A stretch of DNA of 64,000 nt from Streptomyces sp. Edi4 (GTDB lineage Bacteria; Actinomycetota; Actinomycetes; Streptomycetales; Streptomycetaceae), in the NCBI RefSeq assembly GCF_040253615.1, contig NZ_JBEJGY010000004.1, positions 4,464,001-4,528,000 on the forward strand, in the 5' to 3' direction. A program made the translations under genes and the position numbers. Within the stretch, counting starts at the first letter, position 1. Each line of letters begins with the position of its first letter. Of this stretch, positions 24,257 to 32,753 are shown piece by piece. The notes beneath the pieces were generated by a model. The model was not told the DNA's origin. It saw only the letters and a program-made list of their open reading frames with translations, and ran no database searches.

Positions 24257-25321
24257 CTAGCCCGGCCGCACCACCCCCAGGATCGGCATCGAACCCGCTC
24301 CCGTGATCGTCACCGTCCGGCCGGGACGCGGGGCGTGCACGATCGCGCCGTTCCCGATGTACATGCCCACGTGGGTGGCGTCGGCGAAATAGATGACCAG
24401 GTCGCCGGGGCGCATGTCCTTGATGGCCACGTGGGGCAGCTGGGCCCACTGCTCCTGTGAGGTGCGCGGAATGGGGTGGCCGGCGGCGAGCCAGGCCTGG
24501 GAGGTCAGCCCCGAGCAGTCGAAGGTGTCGGGCCCGGCCGCGCCCCACACGTACCGCTTGCCGATCTGGTCGGTGGCGAACTTCACGGCCTTCGTGCCCT
24601 GCTCGCTCGCCCCCGTGCCGGCGTCCTTCAGGACGCCCGTGTTCAGCCAGGCCGTCTGCGCGTCGGACGCCTTCTTCGCCTCAAGGTCGGCCAGGCGCCG
24701 GCGCTCCTGCTCCTTCATGTCGGCCTGGATCTTCTCGGCCGCCGCGATCTTCTCCGTTATGTCCTTCTTCGCGGCTTCCTTCTTGACCCGGTTGGCCTCC
24801 AGGTCCTTCCACTGGGCCGTGGCGTCCTTGCTGTACGCCGCCAAGTCGTCCTGTGTCCTGGTGAGTTCGGACAACAGGCCCTGGGCGGCCTGTTCGCCCT
24901 GGCGCAGGGAACCGGCGGCGTCGAGGAAGGTGTCGGGGTTGCCGCTGAGCATCAGCTGTGCGCCCGGCGGCAGGCCGCCGTTGCGGTACTGCATCCGCGC
25001 GGTGGCGCCCGCCTGGTCCTTGAGGGCCTTGATCTTCTCCTGGCCCTTCACGATCTCCTGAGCCAGCTTGACGATCCGCGCGGACTGCTGCGCGGTCTGC
25101 TCCACGGCCAGGTTGTACGCGTCGGTGGCCGCGGCCGCCTGCCGGTACAGGTCGTCTATCTGCCGGCTGACCTCCTCCAGCGCCCCGGGCGCCGACGCCG
25201 CGCCGGACGCGGTGGCCGACGGTGTCGGCTTCGGGTCGGCGAACGCCGTCCCCGGTGCGGCCCACGCGGTCATGGCGCACACCAAGGCGATCGCGGCTGC
25301 CAAACGGCGCTGCTTCGGCAC
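24257..25321 (-). CDS. Secreted NlpC/P60 peptidoglycan endopeptidase
   Basis: Cell-wall hydrolase of 354 residues. A signal peptide (VPKQRRLAAAIALVCAMTAW ending at AFA) is followed by a long coiled coil (about residues 45-235) and a C-terminal NlpC/P60 domain with catalytic Cys in FDCSGLTSQAW, His in DATHVGMYIG and His in IVHAPRPG. It cleaves stem peptides, like RipA/SwlA relatives. The GTG at 25321 is chosen because AAGGGGGAG lies 6-7 nt upstream; the longer frame to 25357 would put charged residues ahead of the signal peptide. Confidence 0.9.
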   Translation of the reverse strand: MPKQRRLAAAIALVCAMTAWAAPGTAFADPKPTPSATASGAASAPGALEEVSRQIDDLYRQAAAATDAYNLAVEQTAQQSARIVKLAQEIVKGQEKIKALKDQAGATARMQYRNGGLPPGAQLMLSGNPDTFLDAAGSLRQGEQAAQGLLSELTRTQDDLAAYSKDATAQWKDLEANRVKKEAAKKDITEKIAAAEKIQADMKEQERRRLADLEAKKASDAQTAWLNTGVLKDAGTGASEQGTKAVKFATDQIGKRYVWGAAGPDTFDCSGLTSQAWLAAGHPIPRTSQEQWAQLPHVAIKDMRPGDLVIYFADATHVGMYIGNGAIVHAPRPGRTVTITGAGSMPILGVVRPG

Positions 25322-25675
25322 TGAGAACTCCCCCTTGAGACCACCCGGTTCCCCCACCGGACCCCTGAACCTGATTAACCGTCAGTAACATATCGCCGAC
25401 GTGCGCGATGCTGCCACGCCCCGTCGCAAAACGACAGAGGCGCAAGGGCAGGGAAGGAACCCACTCGCTGCCCGCACCCCGCGCCCTCACCCGTCCTACG
25501 AACGCCGCGCGCCACGCGTTCCGCCGGCCACGGGAGTTCACCCGTACGACGTCATCGACAGGCAGACCGGCAGGCAGGCCGGCCCCGGCGGGCGGGCAGA
25601 CCGGCAGACACGTCGGCCCCGGCGGGCGGGCAGACCGGCAGGCAGCCGCACCCCGGCGGACAACCCCGCGCGGCC
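25322..25675. repeat. Intergenic region with 34-bp GC-rich tandem repeat
   Basis: About 350 bp. A 34-bp unit containing CGGCCCCGGCGGGCGGGCAG recurs at 25580 and 25614, with shorter CAGACCGGCAGGCAG copies around it. The right part holds the promoter of the peptidase (leftward); GATATGTTACTG near 25390 is the only AT-rich stretch. Confidence 0.6.
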
Positions 25676-26473
25676 TCAACGGGGCGCGAGCGCCGCCCAG
25701 TCCACGGTCACCTCGCCCTGCCGCCAGCGCCGTACGCCGTCCACGACCGGCCAGTCGGCCGACAGATCCCGTACGGACGTGATCCACCGCTGGCGCGCGC
25801 CCAGCGCGGCGTACGGCGCGGCCGCCGCCCACGCCCGGTCGAAGTCGCGCAGGAACGCGTGCACCGGCTCACCCGGCACATTGCGGTGGATCAGCGCCTT
25901 CGGCAGGCGTTCGGCCAGGTCGGAGGGGCGCACCAGGGAGCCGAGCCGGGTCGCGAAGGTCACCGTGCGCGGGCCGGAGCGGTCGAGCGCGACCCAGACG
26001 TGACGGCGTCCGATCTCGTCGCAGGTGCCCTCCACGAGCAGCCCGCCGGGCGCGAGCCGCGCGCACAGCCGGGCCCATACGGCGGCCACTTCCCCCTCGT
26101 CGTACTGACGCAGCACGTTCGCCGCGCGGATCAGAGCCGGCGGTTCGGCGAGCGGCACCTCGAAGCCGCCGTGGCGGAAGGTGAGGCCTTCGCGCTCGTA
26201 CGGCTCGGCGGCGGCGACCCGCGCGGGCTCGATCTCGATGCCGACCACCGACACGGCGGGCGCGGCCACGCGCAGCCGCTGGAGCAGTTCCAGCGCGGTC
26301 CAGGGGGCGGCCCCGTACCCGAGGTCGACCGCGACGGGGGCGTCCGCGCGGCGCAGCGCCGCCCCGTGCGCGTCGGCGATCCAGCGGTCCATGCGGCGCA
26401 GCCGGTTCGGGTTGGTGGTGCCACGGGTGACGGTGCCGACCGGGCGCTTGGCGGGTGGGGCGGGTGGAGCCAT
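25676..26473 (-). CDS. Class I SAM-dependent methyltransferase
   Basis: A 265-residue protein with a Rossmann-like SAM site: motif I is VDLGYGAAPWT (about residues 48-58), followed by VVGIEIEPARV as motif II. The opening TRGTTNPNRLRRMDRWI is conserved among actinobacterial homologues next to mshA. The substrate is unknown. Divergent from mshA, sharing a 223-bp control region. Confidence 0.85.
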   Translation of the reverse strand: MAPPAPPAKRPVGTVTRGTTNPNRLRRMDRWIADAHGAALRRADAPVAVDLGYGAAPWTALELLQRLRVAAPAVSVVGIEIEPARVAAAEPYEREGLTFRHGGFEVPLAEPPALIRAANVLRQYDEGEVAAVWARLCARLAPGGLLVEGTCDEIGRRHVWVALDRSGPRTVTFATRLGSLVRPSDLAERLPKALIHRNVPGEPVHAFLRDFDRAWAAAAPYAALGARQRWITSVRDLSADWPVVDGVRRWRQGEVTVDWAALAPR

Positions 26474-26594
26474 AGGACGAGAGTAGGCGGCCCTCGGACC
26501 CCGGCGTTCCGCCCCGCACGCGGGGCCTCGCCCGGGCGTCGTCCGTAGAGGCGCCCCACCTCGCGCGGCGTGTCCGGCAACTTTTTGGCAAAGT

Positions 26595-26621
26595 GGAAAT
26601 GAAAGAGCCGACGCCGATGTT
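26595..26621 (+). promoter_or_regulatory. SigR-type promoter of mshA
   Basis: GGAAA (26595-26599), 19 nt, GTT (26619-26621), matching the SigR consensus GGAAT-N18/19-GTT except for one base. It is 76 bp upstream of the mshA start. Mycothiol synthesis genes including mshA are known members of the thiol-oxidative-stress SigR regulon in Streptomyces. Confidence 0.7.
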
Positions 26622-26696
26622 CGGGGCTTTGGAGGGGCGTGTCCGCTGCCCGCTCCGCGACCGAAGGCAGTGCCCCGAGCCGAGGAGGGCCCCGAC

Positions 26697-28040
26697 GTGA
26701 GCCAGTACGTGTCCCGGTTCGCCGGCACCCTGGCGGGGCAGCCACGGCTCCGGCTGCCCGGCGGCCACCGCAAGCCGCGCCGCGTCGCCATGCTCAGCGT
26801 GCACACCTCCCCGCTGCACCAGCCGGGCACGGGGGACGCGGGCGGCATGAACGTGTACATCGTCGAGCTCGCCAAGCGCCTCGCCGCGATCAACATCGAG
26901 GTCGAGATCTTCACCCGGGCCACCACGGGCGGCCTCGCGCCCACCGTGGAGATGGCGCCCGGGGTGCTGGTCCGGCACGTCGACGCGGGCCCCTACGAAG
27001 GCCTGGCCAAGGAGGAGCTGCCCGCTCAGCTCTGTGCCTTCACGCACGGCGTGATGCAGGCCTGGGCGCACCACAGACCCGGCTATTACGACCTGGTCCA
27101 CTCCCACTACTGGCTCTCCGGGCACGTCGGCTGGCTGGCCGCGCAGCGCTGGGGTGTGCCCCTGGTGCACGCCATGCACACCATGGCCAAGGTCAAGAAC
27201 GCGGCGCTCGCCGAGGGCGACACCCCCGAGCCGGCCGCGCGGGTCATCGGTGAGACGCAGATCGTCGACGCGGCGGACCGGCTCATCGCCAACACCGCCG
27301 AGGAGGCCGACGAACTCGTCCGCTTCTACGACGCCGACCCCGGCAAGGTCGCCGTGGTCCACCCCGGCGTGAACCTCGACCGTTTCCGTCCGGCGGACGG
27401 CAGGAGCGCGGCGCGCGACCGGCTCGGGCTGCCCCAGGACGCCTTCGTTCCGCTCTTCGCGGGCCGCATACAGCCGCTCAAAGCGCCCGACATCCTGCTG
27501 CGGGCGGCGGCCGAGCTCCTTGACCTCGACCCCTCGCTGCGCTCCCGCATGATCGTGCCGATCGTCGGCGGACCGTCCGGCAGCGGCCTCGCGAAGCCTG
27601 AGGGATTGCAGAAACTGGCGGCCAAGCTCGGCATCTGCGACGTCGTACGGTTCAAACCGCCCGTCGGCCAGGACCGGCTCGCGGACTGGTTCCGAGCGGC
27701 GTCCGTCCTGGTCATGCCCTCCTACAGCGAATCGTTCGGCCTGGTCGCCATCGAGGCGCAGGCGGCGGGCACGCCGGTGGTGGCGGCCTCGGTCGGTGGC
27801 CTGCCCGTGGCGGTGCGGGACGGCTCGACGGGGTTCTTGGTGCGGGGCCACGACCCCAAGGACTACGCGGCCGCGCTGCACCGGTTCGCGGCCGACCCCG
27901 CGCTGGTGGGGCGCATGGGCGACGCGGCCGCCCGGCACGCGCGGTCCTTCGGGTGGGACACGGCGGCGTCGGCGACGGCGGACGTGTACGCGGCGGCGAC
28001 GCAGGAGCACCGGCGGCGGGTGCGGTCGCACCACGGGTGA
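26697..28040 (+). CDS. mshA: D-inositol-3-phosphate glycosyltransferase MshA
   Basis: First enzyme of mycothiol synthesis: joins UDP-GlcNAc to 1L-myo-inositol-1-phosphate. It is a GT-B fold, GT4-family protein of 447 residues. VHTSPLHQPGTGDAGGMNVY near residue 40 forms the substrate loop, FAGRIQPLKAPDIL the nucleotide-binding turn and SYSESFGLVAIEAQAAGTPV the E-x7-E-like motif. The GTG at 26697 follows CGAGGAGGG by 7 nt. Placed downstream of a SigR-type promoter. Confidence 0.95.
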   Translation: MSQYVSRFAGTLAGQPRLRLPGGHRKPRRVAMLSVHTSPLHQPGTGDAGGMNVYIVELAKRLAAINIEVEIFTRATTGGLAPTVEMAPGVLVRHVDAGPYEGLAKEELPAQLCAFTHGVMQAWAHHRPGYYDLVHSHYWLSGHVGWLAAQRWGVPLVHAMHTMAKVKNAALAEGDTPEPAARVIGETQIVDAADRLIANTAEEADELVRFYDADPGKVAVVHPGVNLDRFRPADGRSAARDRLGLPQDAFVPLFAGRIQPLKAPDILLRAAAELLDLDPSLRSRMIVPIVGGPSGSGLAKPEGLQKLAAKLGICDVVRFKPPVGQDRLADWFRAASVLVMPSYSESFGLVAIEAQAAGTPVVAASVGGLPVAVRDGSTGFLVRGHDPKDYAAALHRFAADPALVGRMGDAAARHARSFGWDTAASATADVYAAATQEHRRRVRSHHG

Positions 28041-28130
28041 GACCGGCGCACGGGCGCGCCCTGCCCGGCTCGGGCCGCTCGGGCGCGCTCTGCCCGGCTC
28101 GGCGCGCGGGGGTTCGCGTAGGCTCGCGGC

Positions 28131-28619
28131 ATGGCTGACGTGCGGCAGGTCATCGAAGCGGCTCTCAAGGACGCGGAGCTCTCGTGGGAGTCCCCCGGGC
28201 CCGGCGCGTACGTGGTGACGCTGCCCGGCACGCGCAAGCTCTCCACGACCTGCTCGCTGCGGGTCGGGCGGCACTCCCTCTCCGTGAACGCCTTCGTGGT
28301 GCGCCACCCAGACGAGAACGAACCGGCCGTCCACCGCTGGCTCCTTGAACGCAACCTCCGTCTGTACGGGGTGAGTTACGCGATCGACCAGCTCGGGGAC
28401 GTGTACCTGGCGGGCAAGCTTCCGCTGTCCTCGGTCACCCCGGACGAGCTCGACCGGCTGCTCGGGGTGGTCCTGGAGGAGGCGGACGGGTCCTTCAACA
28501 CGCTGCTCGAGCTGGGGTTCGCGTCCGCCATCCGGCGGGAGTACGCCTGGCGGGTGTCGCGGGGTGAATCGACGCGGAACCTCGAGGCGTTCGGACGGCT
28601 CACGGGGGAGACGGGCTGA
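28131..28619 (+). CDS. YbjN-domain protein
   Basis: A 162-residue protein of the YbjN family, with a type-III-secretion-chaperone-like alpha/beta fold (residues 3-130; KLSTTCSLRVGRHSLSVNAF). Actinobacterial members sit after mshA in the same order. Function unknown; probably cytoplasmic. A possible -10 element (TAGGCT, 28118-28123) lies just upstream. Confidence 0.85.
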   Translation: MADVRQVIEAALKDAELSWESPGPGAYVVTLPGTRKLSTTCSLRVGRHSLSVNAFVVRHPDENEPAVHRWLLERNLRLYGVSYAIDQLGDVYLAGKLPLSSVTPDELDRLLGVVLEEADGSFNTLLELGFASAIRREYAWRVSRGESTRNLEAFGRLTGETG

Positions 28620-28694
28620 GGGGGTTCGCCCTCGCCCGTCCTCGAACGGCCCGGGGCCCGGCCCCTTGTGGGTCCGCCCCAGGTCCCCTCGGCC

Positions 28695-29987
28695 TCAGGC
28701 CACCGACCCCGCGCACCCCTCCGCCGGCGCGCCCGCCGGAGCGGCCGCCGGCTTACTCGCGACCGGCGCCGCAGCCGCCGGGGCCTGCGAAGGCAGCCCC
28801 CGCATCAGGGCCCAGTAACCCCCCGCCGCCACCGTCCCCAGCACCGCGCACGCGCCCCACAGCCACCGCGCCCCGAAGTGGTCGATGACGTAACCCGACA
28901 TGAGCGGGGCGACCAGGGCCGCCACCGACCAGGACATCGTGTAGACGCCCTGGTAGCGGCCCCGGCCGTGGAGGGGGGAGAGGCGGACGATCAGACCGGT
29001 CTGGGTCGGGGCGTTGACGATCTCGGCCACGGTCCAGACGCAGATCGTCAGGGCGTACACCGCGACCGAGCCCGCGAACGCCGTCAGGCCGAAGCCGTAC
29101 CCGGCGAGCAGCGACGAGAGGATCAGCAGACGGCGCGGGTCGCGGTGCTGGAGGTAGCGGGTGAGGGGGATCTGCACCGCGACGATGAGGACGCCGTTGA
29201 CGGCGATGGCCAGGCCGAAGTCGGAGCTGGAGAAGCCGTCCGTGCCCATCGCGACCGGCAGACCCACGTAACCCTGCTGGAAAATAAGGGAGATGAGGAA
29301 GGACAGGCCGACCACACCCATGAAGCGGCCGTCCCGCAGCACCGTACCCATGCCGATCTCCGGCTCCGCCGCCCGCTCCGCGGCGCTGCGCTGCGGACGC
29401 GACTCCGGCAGCTTGAGGAACACCACGACCGCGCAGACCAGGGTCAGCGTCGCCTCGCCGAGAAAGCCGGCCAGGTAGCTGTACTGCGCGATGAAGCCGG
29501 CGGTCATGGAGGAGACCGCGAAACCCATGTTGATCGCCCAGTAGTTGATGGAGAACGCGCGGACACGGTCCTCGGGCTTGACGATGTCCGCCATCATCGC
29601 CTGCACGGCCGGACGGGAGGCGTTGCTCGCCATGCCGACGAGGAAGGCGACGCCCGCGATCGCGACCGGGTCGGTCATGAAGCCGAGCAGCGCGACCGCG
29701 AAGGCCGTCGAGGTCTGGGCGATGACGAGGGTGGGGCGGCGGCCGACGCGGTCGGTCATGATGCCCGCGCCGATGGACGACACGACCCCGCCGAGCCCGT
29801 GCAGGGAGGCGACGAGACCCGCGTAGGAGGCCGAGTAGCCGCGGTCGAGGGTGAGGTAGAGCGCCATGAAGGTGGCGACGAACGCCCCGAGACGGTTGAT
29901 CAGGGTGCTGGTCCACAGCCACCAGAACGCCGGGGGCAGCCCGGAGACGGATTCTCGTGCGGCGCGTCTCAGACTGGCTACGGACAT
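28695..29987 (-). CDS. MFS transporter
   Basis: A 430-residue major facilitator with 12 hydrophobic helices. The loop between helices 2 and 3 reads GIMTDRVGRRPTLVIA, the MFS motif A. It is probably a drug-type exporter by length and topology, but the substrate is not readable. A cytoplasmic Pro/Ala tail closes the protein. Divergent from gpmA. Confidence 0.9.
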   Translation of the reverse strand: MSVASLRRAARESVSGLPPAFWWLWTSTLINRLGAFVATFMALYLTLDRGYSASYAGLVASLHGLGGVVSSIGAGIMTDRVGRRPTLVIAQTSTAFAVALLGFMTDPVAIAGVAFLVGMASNASRPAVQAMMADIVKPEDRVRAFSINYWAINMGFAVSSMTAGFIAQYSYLAGFLGEATLTLVCAVVVFLKLPESRPQRSAAERAAEPEIGMGTVLRDGRFMGVVGLSFLISLIFQQGYVGLPVAMGTDGFSSSDFGLAIAVNGVLIVAVQIPLTRYLQHRDPRRLLILSSLLAGYGFGLTAFAGSVAVYALTICVWTVAEIVNAPTQTGLIVRLSPLHGRGRYQGVYTMSWSVAALVAPLMSGYVIDHFGARWLWGACAVLGTVAAGGYWALMRGLPSQAPAAAAPVASKPAAAPAGAPAEGCAGSVA

Positions 29988-30110
29988 GCGGCTTCCCCCG
30001 GAACTGTGCGTGCGACCTGTGCGGTGTGAGCGCTGCCGCGTAAACGGCGCTGTGTAAGCGGTGCGCTGGACGATCGCAAGTTACAAGGGGCCGCTTGGAG
30101 GGGCCACTGA

Positions 30111-30129
30111 ATTGACGGCGTCCGTCAAT
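30111..30129. promoter_or_regulatory. Inverted repeat ATTGACGG-CGT-CCGTCAAT
   Basis: 8-bp arms around a 3-nt centre, between the MFS gene and gpmA, 69 bp from the gpmA start and 124 bp from the MFS start. It could be an operator for either; the regulator is unknown. Confidence 0.5.
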
Positions 30130-30197
30130 CGAGACGCCTCCCCGGCCTCGGTCCCCGCGCGCGCGACGGCCCCGGGACGTCGATTAGGCTCGGACGC

Positions 30198-30959
30198 ATG
30201 GCCGACGCACCGTACAAGCTGATCCTGCTCCGCCACGGCGAGAGCGAGTGGAACGAGAAGAACCTGTTCACCGGGTGGGTGGACGTCAACCTCACGCCGA
30301 AGGGCGAGGAGGAGGCGGCGCGCGGCGGTGAGCTGCTCAAGGACGCCGGCCTGCTCCCCGACGTGCTGCACACCTCCCTCCAGAAGCGCGCCATCCGCAC
30401 CGCCCAGCTCGCGCTGGAGTCCGCGGACCGCCACTGGATCCCGGTGCACCGCAGCTGGCGCCTGAACGAGCGGCACTACGGCGCGCTCCAGGGCAAGGAC
30501 AAGGCGCAGACGCTCGCCGAGTTCGGCGAGGAGCAGTTCATGCTGTGGCGCCGCTCCTACGACACCCCGCCGCCGCCGCTCGAGGACGGCACGGAGTTCT
30601 CGCAGAGCGACGACGCCCGCTACGCGACGATCCCGCCGGAGCTGCGCCCGCAGACCGAGTGCCTGAAGGACGTCGTCACGCGCATGCTGCCGTACTGGTA
30701 CGACGGCATCGTCCCGGACCTGCTGGCGGGCCGCACGGTCCTGGTCGCCGCCCACGGCAACTCGCTGCGCGCCCTGGTCAAGCACCTCGACGGCATCTCC
30801 GACGCCGACATCGCGGGCCTGAACATCCCGACCGGCATCCCGCTGGTGTACGAACTGGACGCCGACTTCAAGCCGGTCAAGCCGGGCGGCACCTACCTGG
30901 ACCCGGACGCGGCGGCGGCCGCGATCGAGGCCGTGAAGAACCAGGGCAAGAAGAAGTAG
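30198..30959 (+). CDS. gpmA: 2,3-bisphosphoglycerate-dependent phosphoglycerate mutase
   Basis: Glycolytic enzyme of 253 residues that interconverts 3- and 2-phosphoglycerate. LLRHGESEWNEKNLFTGWVD carries the phospho-histidine His13; the second catalytic His is in AAHGNSLRALVKHL near residue 185. Length and motifs are typical. TTAGGCT ending about 10 nt before the ATG suggests a short leader. A strong terminator follows. Confidence 0.96.
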   Translation: MADAPYKLILLRHGESEWNEKNLFTGWVDVNLTPKGEEEAARGGELLKDAGLLPDVLHTSLQKRAIRTAQLALESADRHWIPVHRSWRLNERHYGALQGKDKAQTLAEFGEEQFMLWRRSYDTPPPPLEDGTEFSQSDDARYATIPPELRPQTECLKDVVTRMLPYWYDGIVPDLLAGRTVLVAAHGNSLRALVKHLDGISDADIAGLNIPTGIPLVYELDADFKPVKPGGTYLDPDAAAAAIEAVKNQGKKK

Positions 30960-30979
30960 CCCTCCGGCCTCTCCGGCAG

Positions 30980-31022
30980 CGCCTCCCGTCCGCGTGAACA
31001 GCGCGGGCGGGAGGCGTTTTCG
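30980..31022 (+). terminator. Intrinsic terminator of gpmA
   Basis: 15-bp stem (30980-30994 with 31002-31016, one G-T pair) and 7-nt loop, followed by TTTT. Confidence 0.85.
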
Positions 31023-31053
31023 TGCGCGGGGCCGCTGGCCGGCCCGGGGTTGG

Positions 31054-31461
31054 TCAGCGGGGGCGGTGTCTGGTGAGGCGGCGTATGAGGGTGGGGGTGG
31101 CGGCTCGTGCCAGCAGGGCGGCCAGGGGGACGGCGATGTCCAGCCAGGAAGGCCGTAGGGGTGTGTACGTGACGGTGCCGTTCTTGATCTGGAGGTAGCC
31201 GCGCAGGCGGGCGCCGCCCCCGGCCGCTCCTTCGCCCCGGGCCGCCGCGGAACCCGCGCCCCCGGTGAACGCGAAGCCGATGTCCGCGACCGGGATGACG
31301 GTCGTGCCGTCTACGGTGACCGGTTCGCCGCAGACGGCCGACGCCGAGGCCCGGCTGCCGAGGTGATCGGCCAGGCGTACCGGAGGGGCCGGGGTCGCTT
31401 CGTCCCTCAGGACGGGCTCGACGGTGTGGGCGGGCCGGCTCGGTGTGGCGGGACTGGACAT
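31054..31461 (-). CDS. GerW/YtfJ-like protein
   Basis: A 135-residue protein resembling the GerW (YtfJ) family. The block CGEPVTVDGTTVIPVADIGF (residues about 44-63) followed by a Gly/Ala-rich turn and GYLQIKNGTVTYTPLRP is the family core. One membrane-associated segment (about 105-122) follows. In Bacillus the relative is a germination protein; in Streptomyces the role is not known. It is on its own, convergent with gpmA. Confidence 0.75.
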   Translation of the reverse strand: MSSPATPSRPAHTVEPVLRDEATPAPPVRLADHLGSRASASAVCGEPVTVDGTTVIPVADIGFAFTGGAGSAAARGEGAAGGGARLRGYLQIKNGTVTYTPLRPSWLDIAVPLAALLARAATPTLIRRLTRHRPR

Positions 31462-31815
31462 CGGGAACCTCCGGGACGGGGGGACGGGGGTGCGGTGGCG
31501 GGTTCGGCGGTGACGCCGGCCGGTACGGCGATGGCGTGCGCAGGGTGGTGGGCGCGCGTGGCGCTTGCGCGTTCCATGGTCGCCCGGGGCTCGCGGCCAC
31601 GGGGCGGGGCGGGAGAAGTCGTAGAGCGGGTTCCGTTCTTGTCGGCGTACTGGTGCCGCTTACTCGCCGTAGCCGTGCGCATCCGCTCCGGTCGCGGACC
31701 CGGCGGGCCCCGGATAGCCTCGTAGGCGCGTGTCGTCGGTGACGGGCATCCCCTTCCGTCTCGTCCCGGCGCATCGCACCTCGGTCCGGGGGGTTCGCCA
31801 CGACAGGAGTTCGAC
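31462..31815. other. Intergenic region between divergent genes
   Basis: About 350 bp, divergent between the GerW-like gene and the secreted-protein gene. No gene is supported. GACAGGAG at 31803-31810 is the ribosome site of the latter. Confidence 0.45.
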
Positions 31816-32235
31816 GTGAAAACCACCCTGCTCAGCCGCTGCGCCCGGGCGTCCGCCGCCGGTGCGCTGTCCGCCGTCCTGCTGGTCGCCGGTGGCGCCG
31901 ACGCCTTCGCCTCGGCCGGTACCAGCGCCAAGCCCAGCCCGTCCGTGTCCGCCACCAAGGCGACCGGATCCATCACCGTGAAGGCCACGCCCGGCTCGGT
32001 GAAGGCCGGTGGCAAGGTGACGTTCACGGGACGCACCAAGGGCATGCCCATAGGCAGCAAGCTGGTGCTCCAGCACAAGAAGGGCAGCAAGTGGACGACC
32101 CTTCAGGCCGGCACCACCGTCAAGAAGGGCAGCAGCTACTCCTTCGACGCCAAGCTCAACGACAAGGGCAAGCAGGAACTGCGCGTCAAGGCCGACAACG
32201 GCACCTCGCCGACGGTCACCGTCACCGTCAAGTGA
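31816..32235 (+). CDS. Secreted Ig-like domain protein
   Basis: A 139-residue secreted protein. A signal peptide spans about residues 1-32 (ALSAVLLVAGGADAFAS), then a short Ser/Thr/Lys linker and a single beta-sandwich domain (SVKAGGKVTFTGRTKGMPIG, TVKKGSSYSFDAKLNDKGKQ) like bacterial Ig-type repeats. The mature protein is strongly basic. Binding partner unknown. Confidence 0.8.
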   Translation: MKTTLLSRCARASAAGALSAVLLVAGGADAFASAGTSAKPSPSVSATKATGSITVKATPGSVKAGGKVTFTGRTKGMPIGSKLVLQHKKGSKWTTLQAGTTVKKGSSYSFDAKLNDKGKQELRVKADNGTSPTVTVTVK

Positions 32236-32238
32236 CCA

Positions 32239-32369
32239 GCCCTGCGTGCCCGTTGCCCGAGCGGCCGTCGCGCTGAGCGCGGCACGGCGAGGGGGCCCCG
32301 CCGTGCCCTGCGTGCCCGTTGCCCGAGCGGCCGTCGCGCTGAGCGTGGCACGGCGAGGGGGCCCCGCCG
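32239..32369. repeat. 66-bp tandem duplication
   Basis: Two adjacent 65-bp copies (32239-32303 and 32305-32369) at a 66-bp period, with a single mismatch (GAGCGC versus GAGCGT). Each copy ends with GGCGAGGGGGCCCCGCCG, the left arm of the terminator that follows. Confidence 0.9.
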
Positions 32370-32391
32370 ACCATCGACGGGGCCCCCTCGC
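32354..32391 (+). terminator. Intrinsic terminator hairpin
   Basis: CGAGGGGGCCCCG pairs with CGGGGCCCCCTCG around an 11-nt loop. The left arm is also present 66 bp upstream through the tandem duplication, giving two alternative pairings. It ends transcripts from both the secreted-protein gene and the convergent cysteine-rich gene. Confidence 0.8.
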
Positions 32392-32402
32392 GCGCGTCAG
32401 GA

Positions 32403-32561
32403 TCAGCCGGAGCAGCCGCCGCACTGGCAGGGCGCCCCCGACTGGCAGCCGCATCCGCAGCTCGAACCGCAGCCGCAGGCGCCGGCCAGTGGCAGCCGGG
32501 TCACTTCGACGGGTGTGACGGATGCGTCCTGCCGTGGTTCGGTCGCGGGTGTTTCAGCCAT
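32403..32561 (-). CDS. Cysteine-rich metallothionein-like peptide, 52 aa
   Basis: A 52-residue peptide whose C-terminal 25 residues hold 8 cysteines: CGCGSSCGCGC, then CQCGGC after a short spacer. The remainder (MAETPATEPRQDASVTPVEV) is hydrophilic. The CxC and CxxC spacing suggests metal binding. Start ATG 32561 has GGGAGGGAC 3-9 nt upstream; the longer frame to 32603 lacks such a site. It resembles no family I can name; metal storage or a modified-peptide precursor are both possible. Confidence 0.7.
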   Translation of the reverse strand: MAETPATEPRQDASVTPVEVTRLPLAGACGCGSSCGCGCQSGAPCQCGGCSG

Positions 32562-32753
32562 GGGTCCCTCCCGGGGTAGGCAGAACAACGGGCCTTCCCC
32601 CATTGCATGCCCACGCAGGCGGGCGCGTCAACGGCGCATCCGCGCGGACGAGTTGGGGCGCAGTATCGCGCGCCCCTCACGCCCGCCCCTCACGCCCGCC
32701 CCTCACGCCCGTCCCGTACGTCCGCCCCGCGCGCCCCACCGGTCAGGCGCCGG
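32562..32753. repeat. Intergenic region with 13-bp tandem repeat
   Basis: CGCCCCTCACGCC is repeated three times at 32671-32709. The remainder is the presumed promoter of the cysteine-rich peptide (leftward) and the end of phoU. Confidence 0.6.

Noticed and set aside
25322..25420. c-di-AMP (ydaO-type) riboswitch before the NlpC/P60 gene
   Set aside because: A GGTGGGGGAACC-like element is present, but the leader is too short and the other conserved stems are missing.
26131..28334. Very long antisense frame across mshA and the methyltransferase gene
   Set aside because: Composition is His/Asp/Gly/Arg-rich with no domain; mshA on the other strand is certain.
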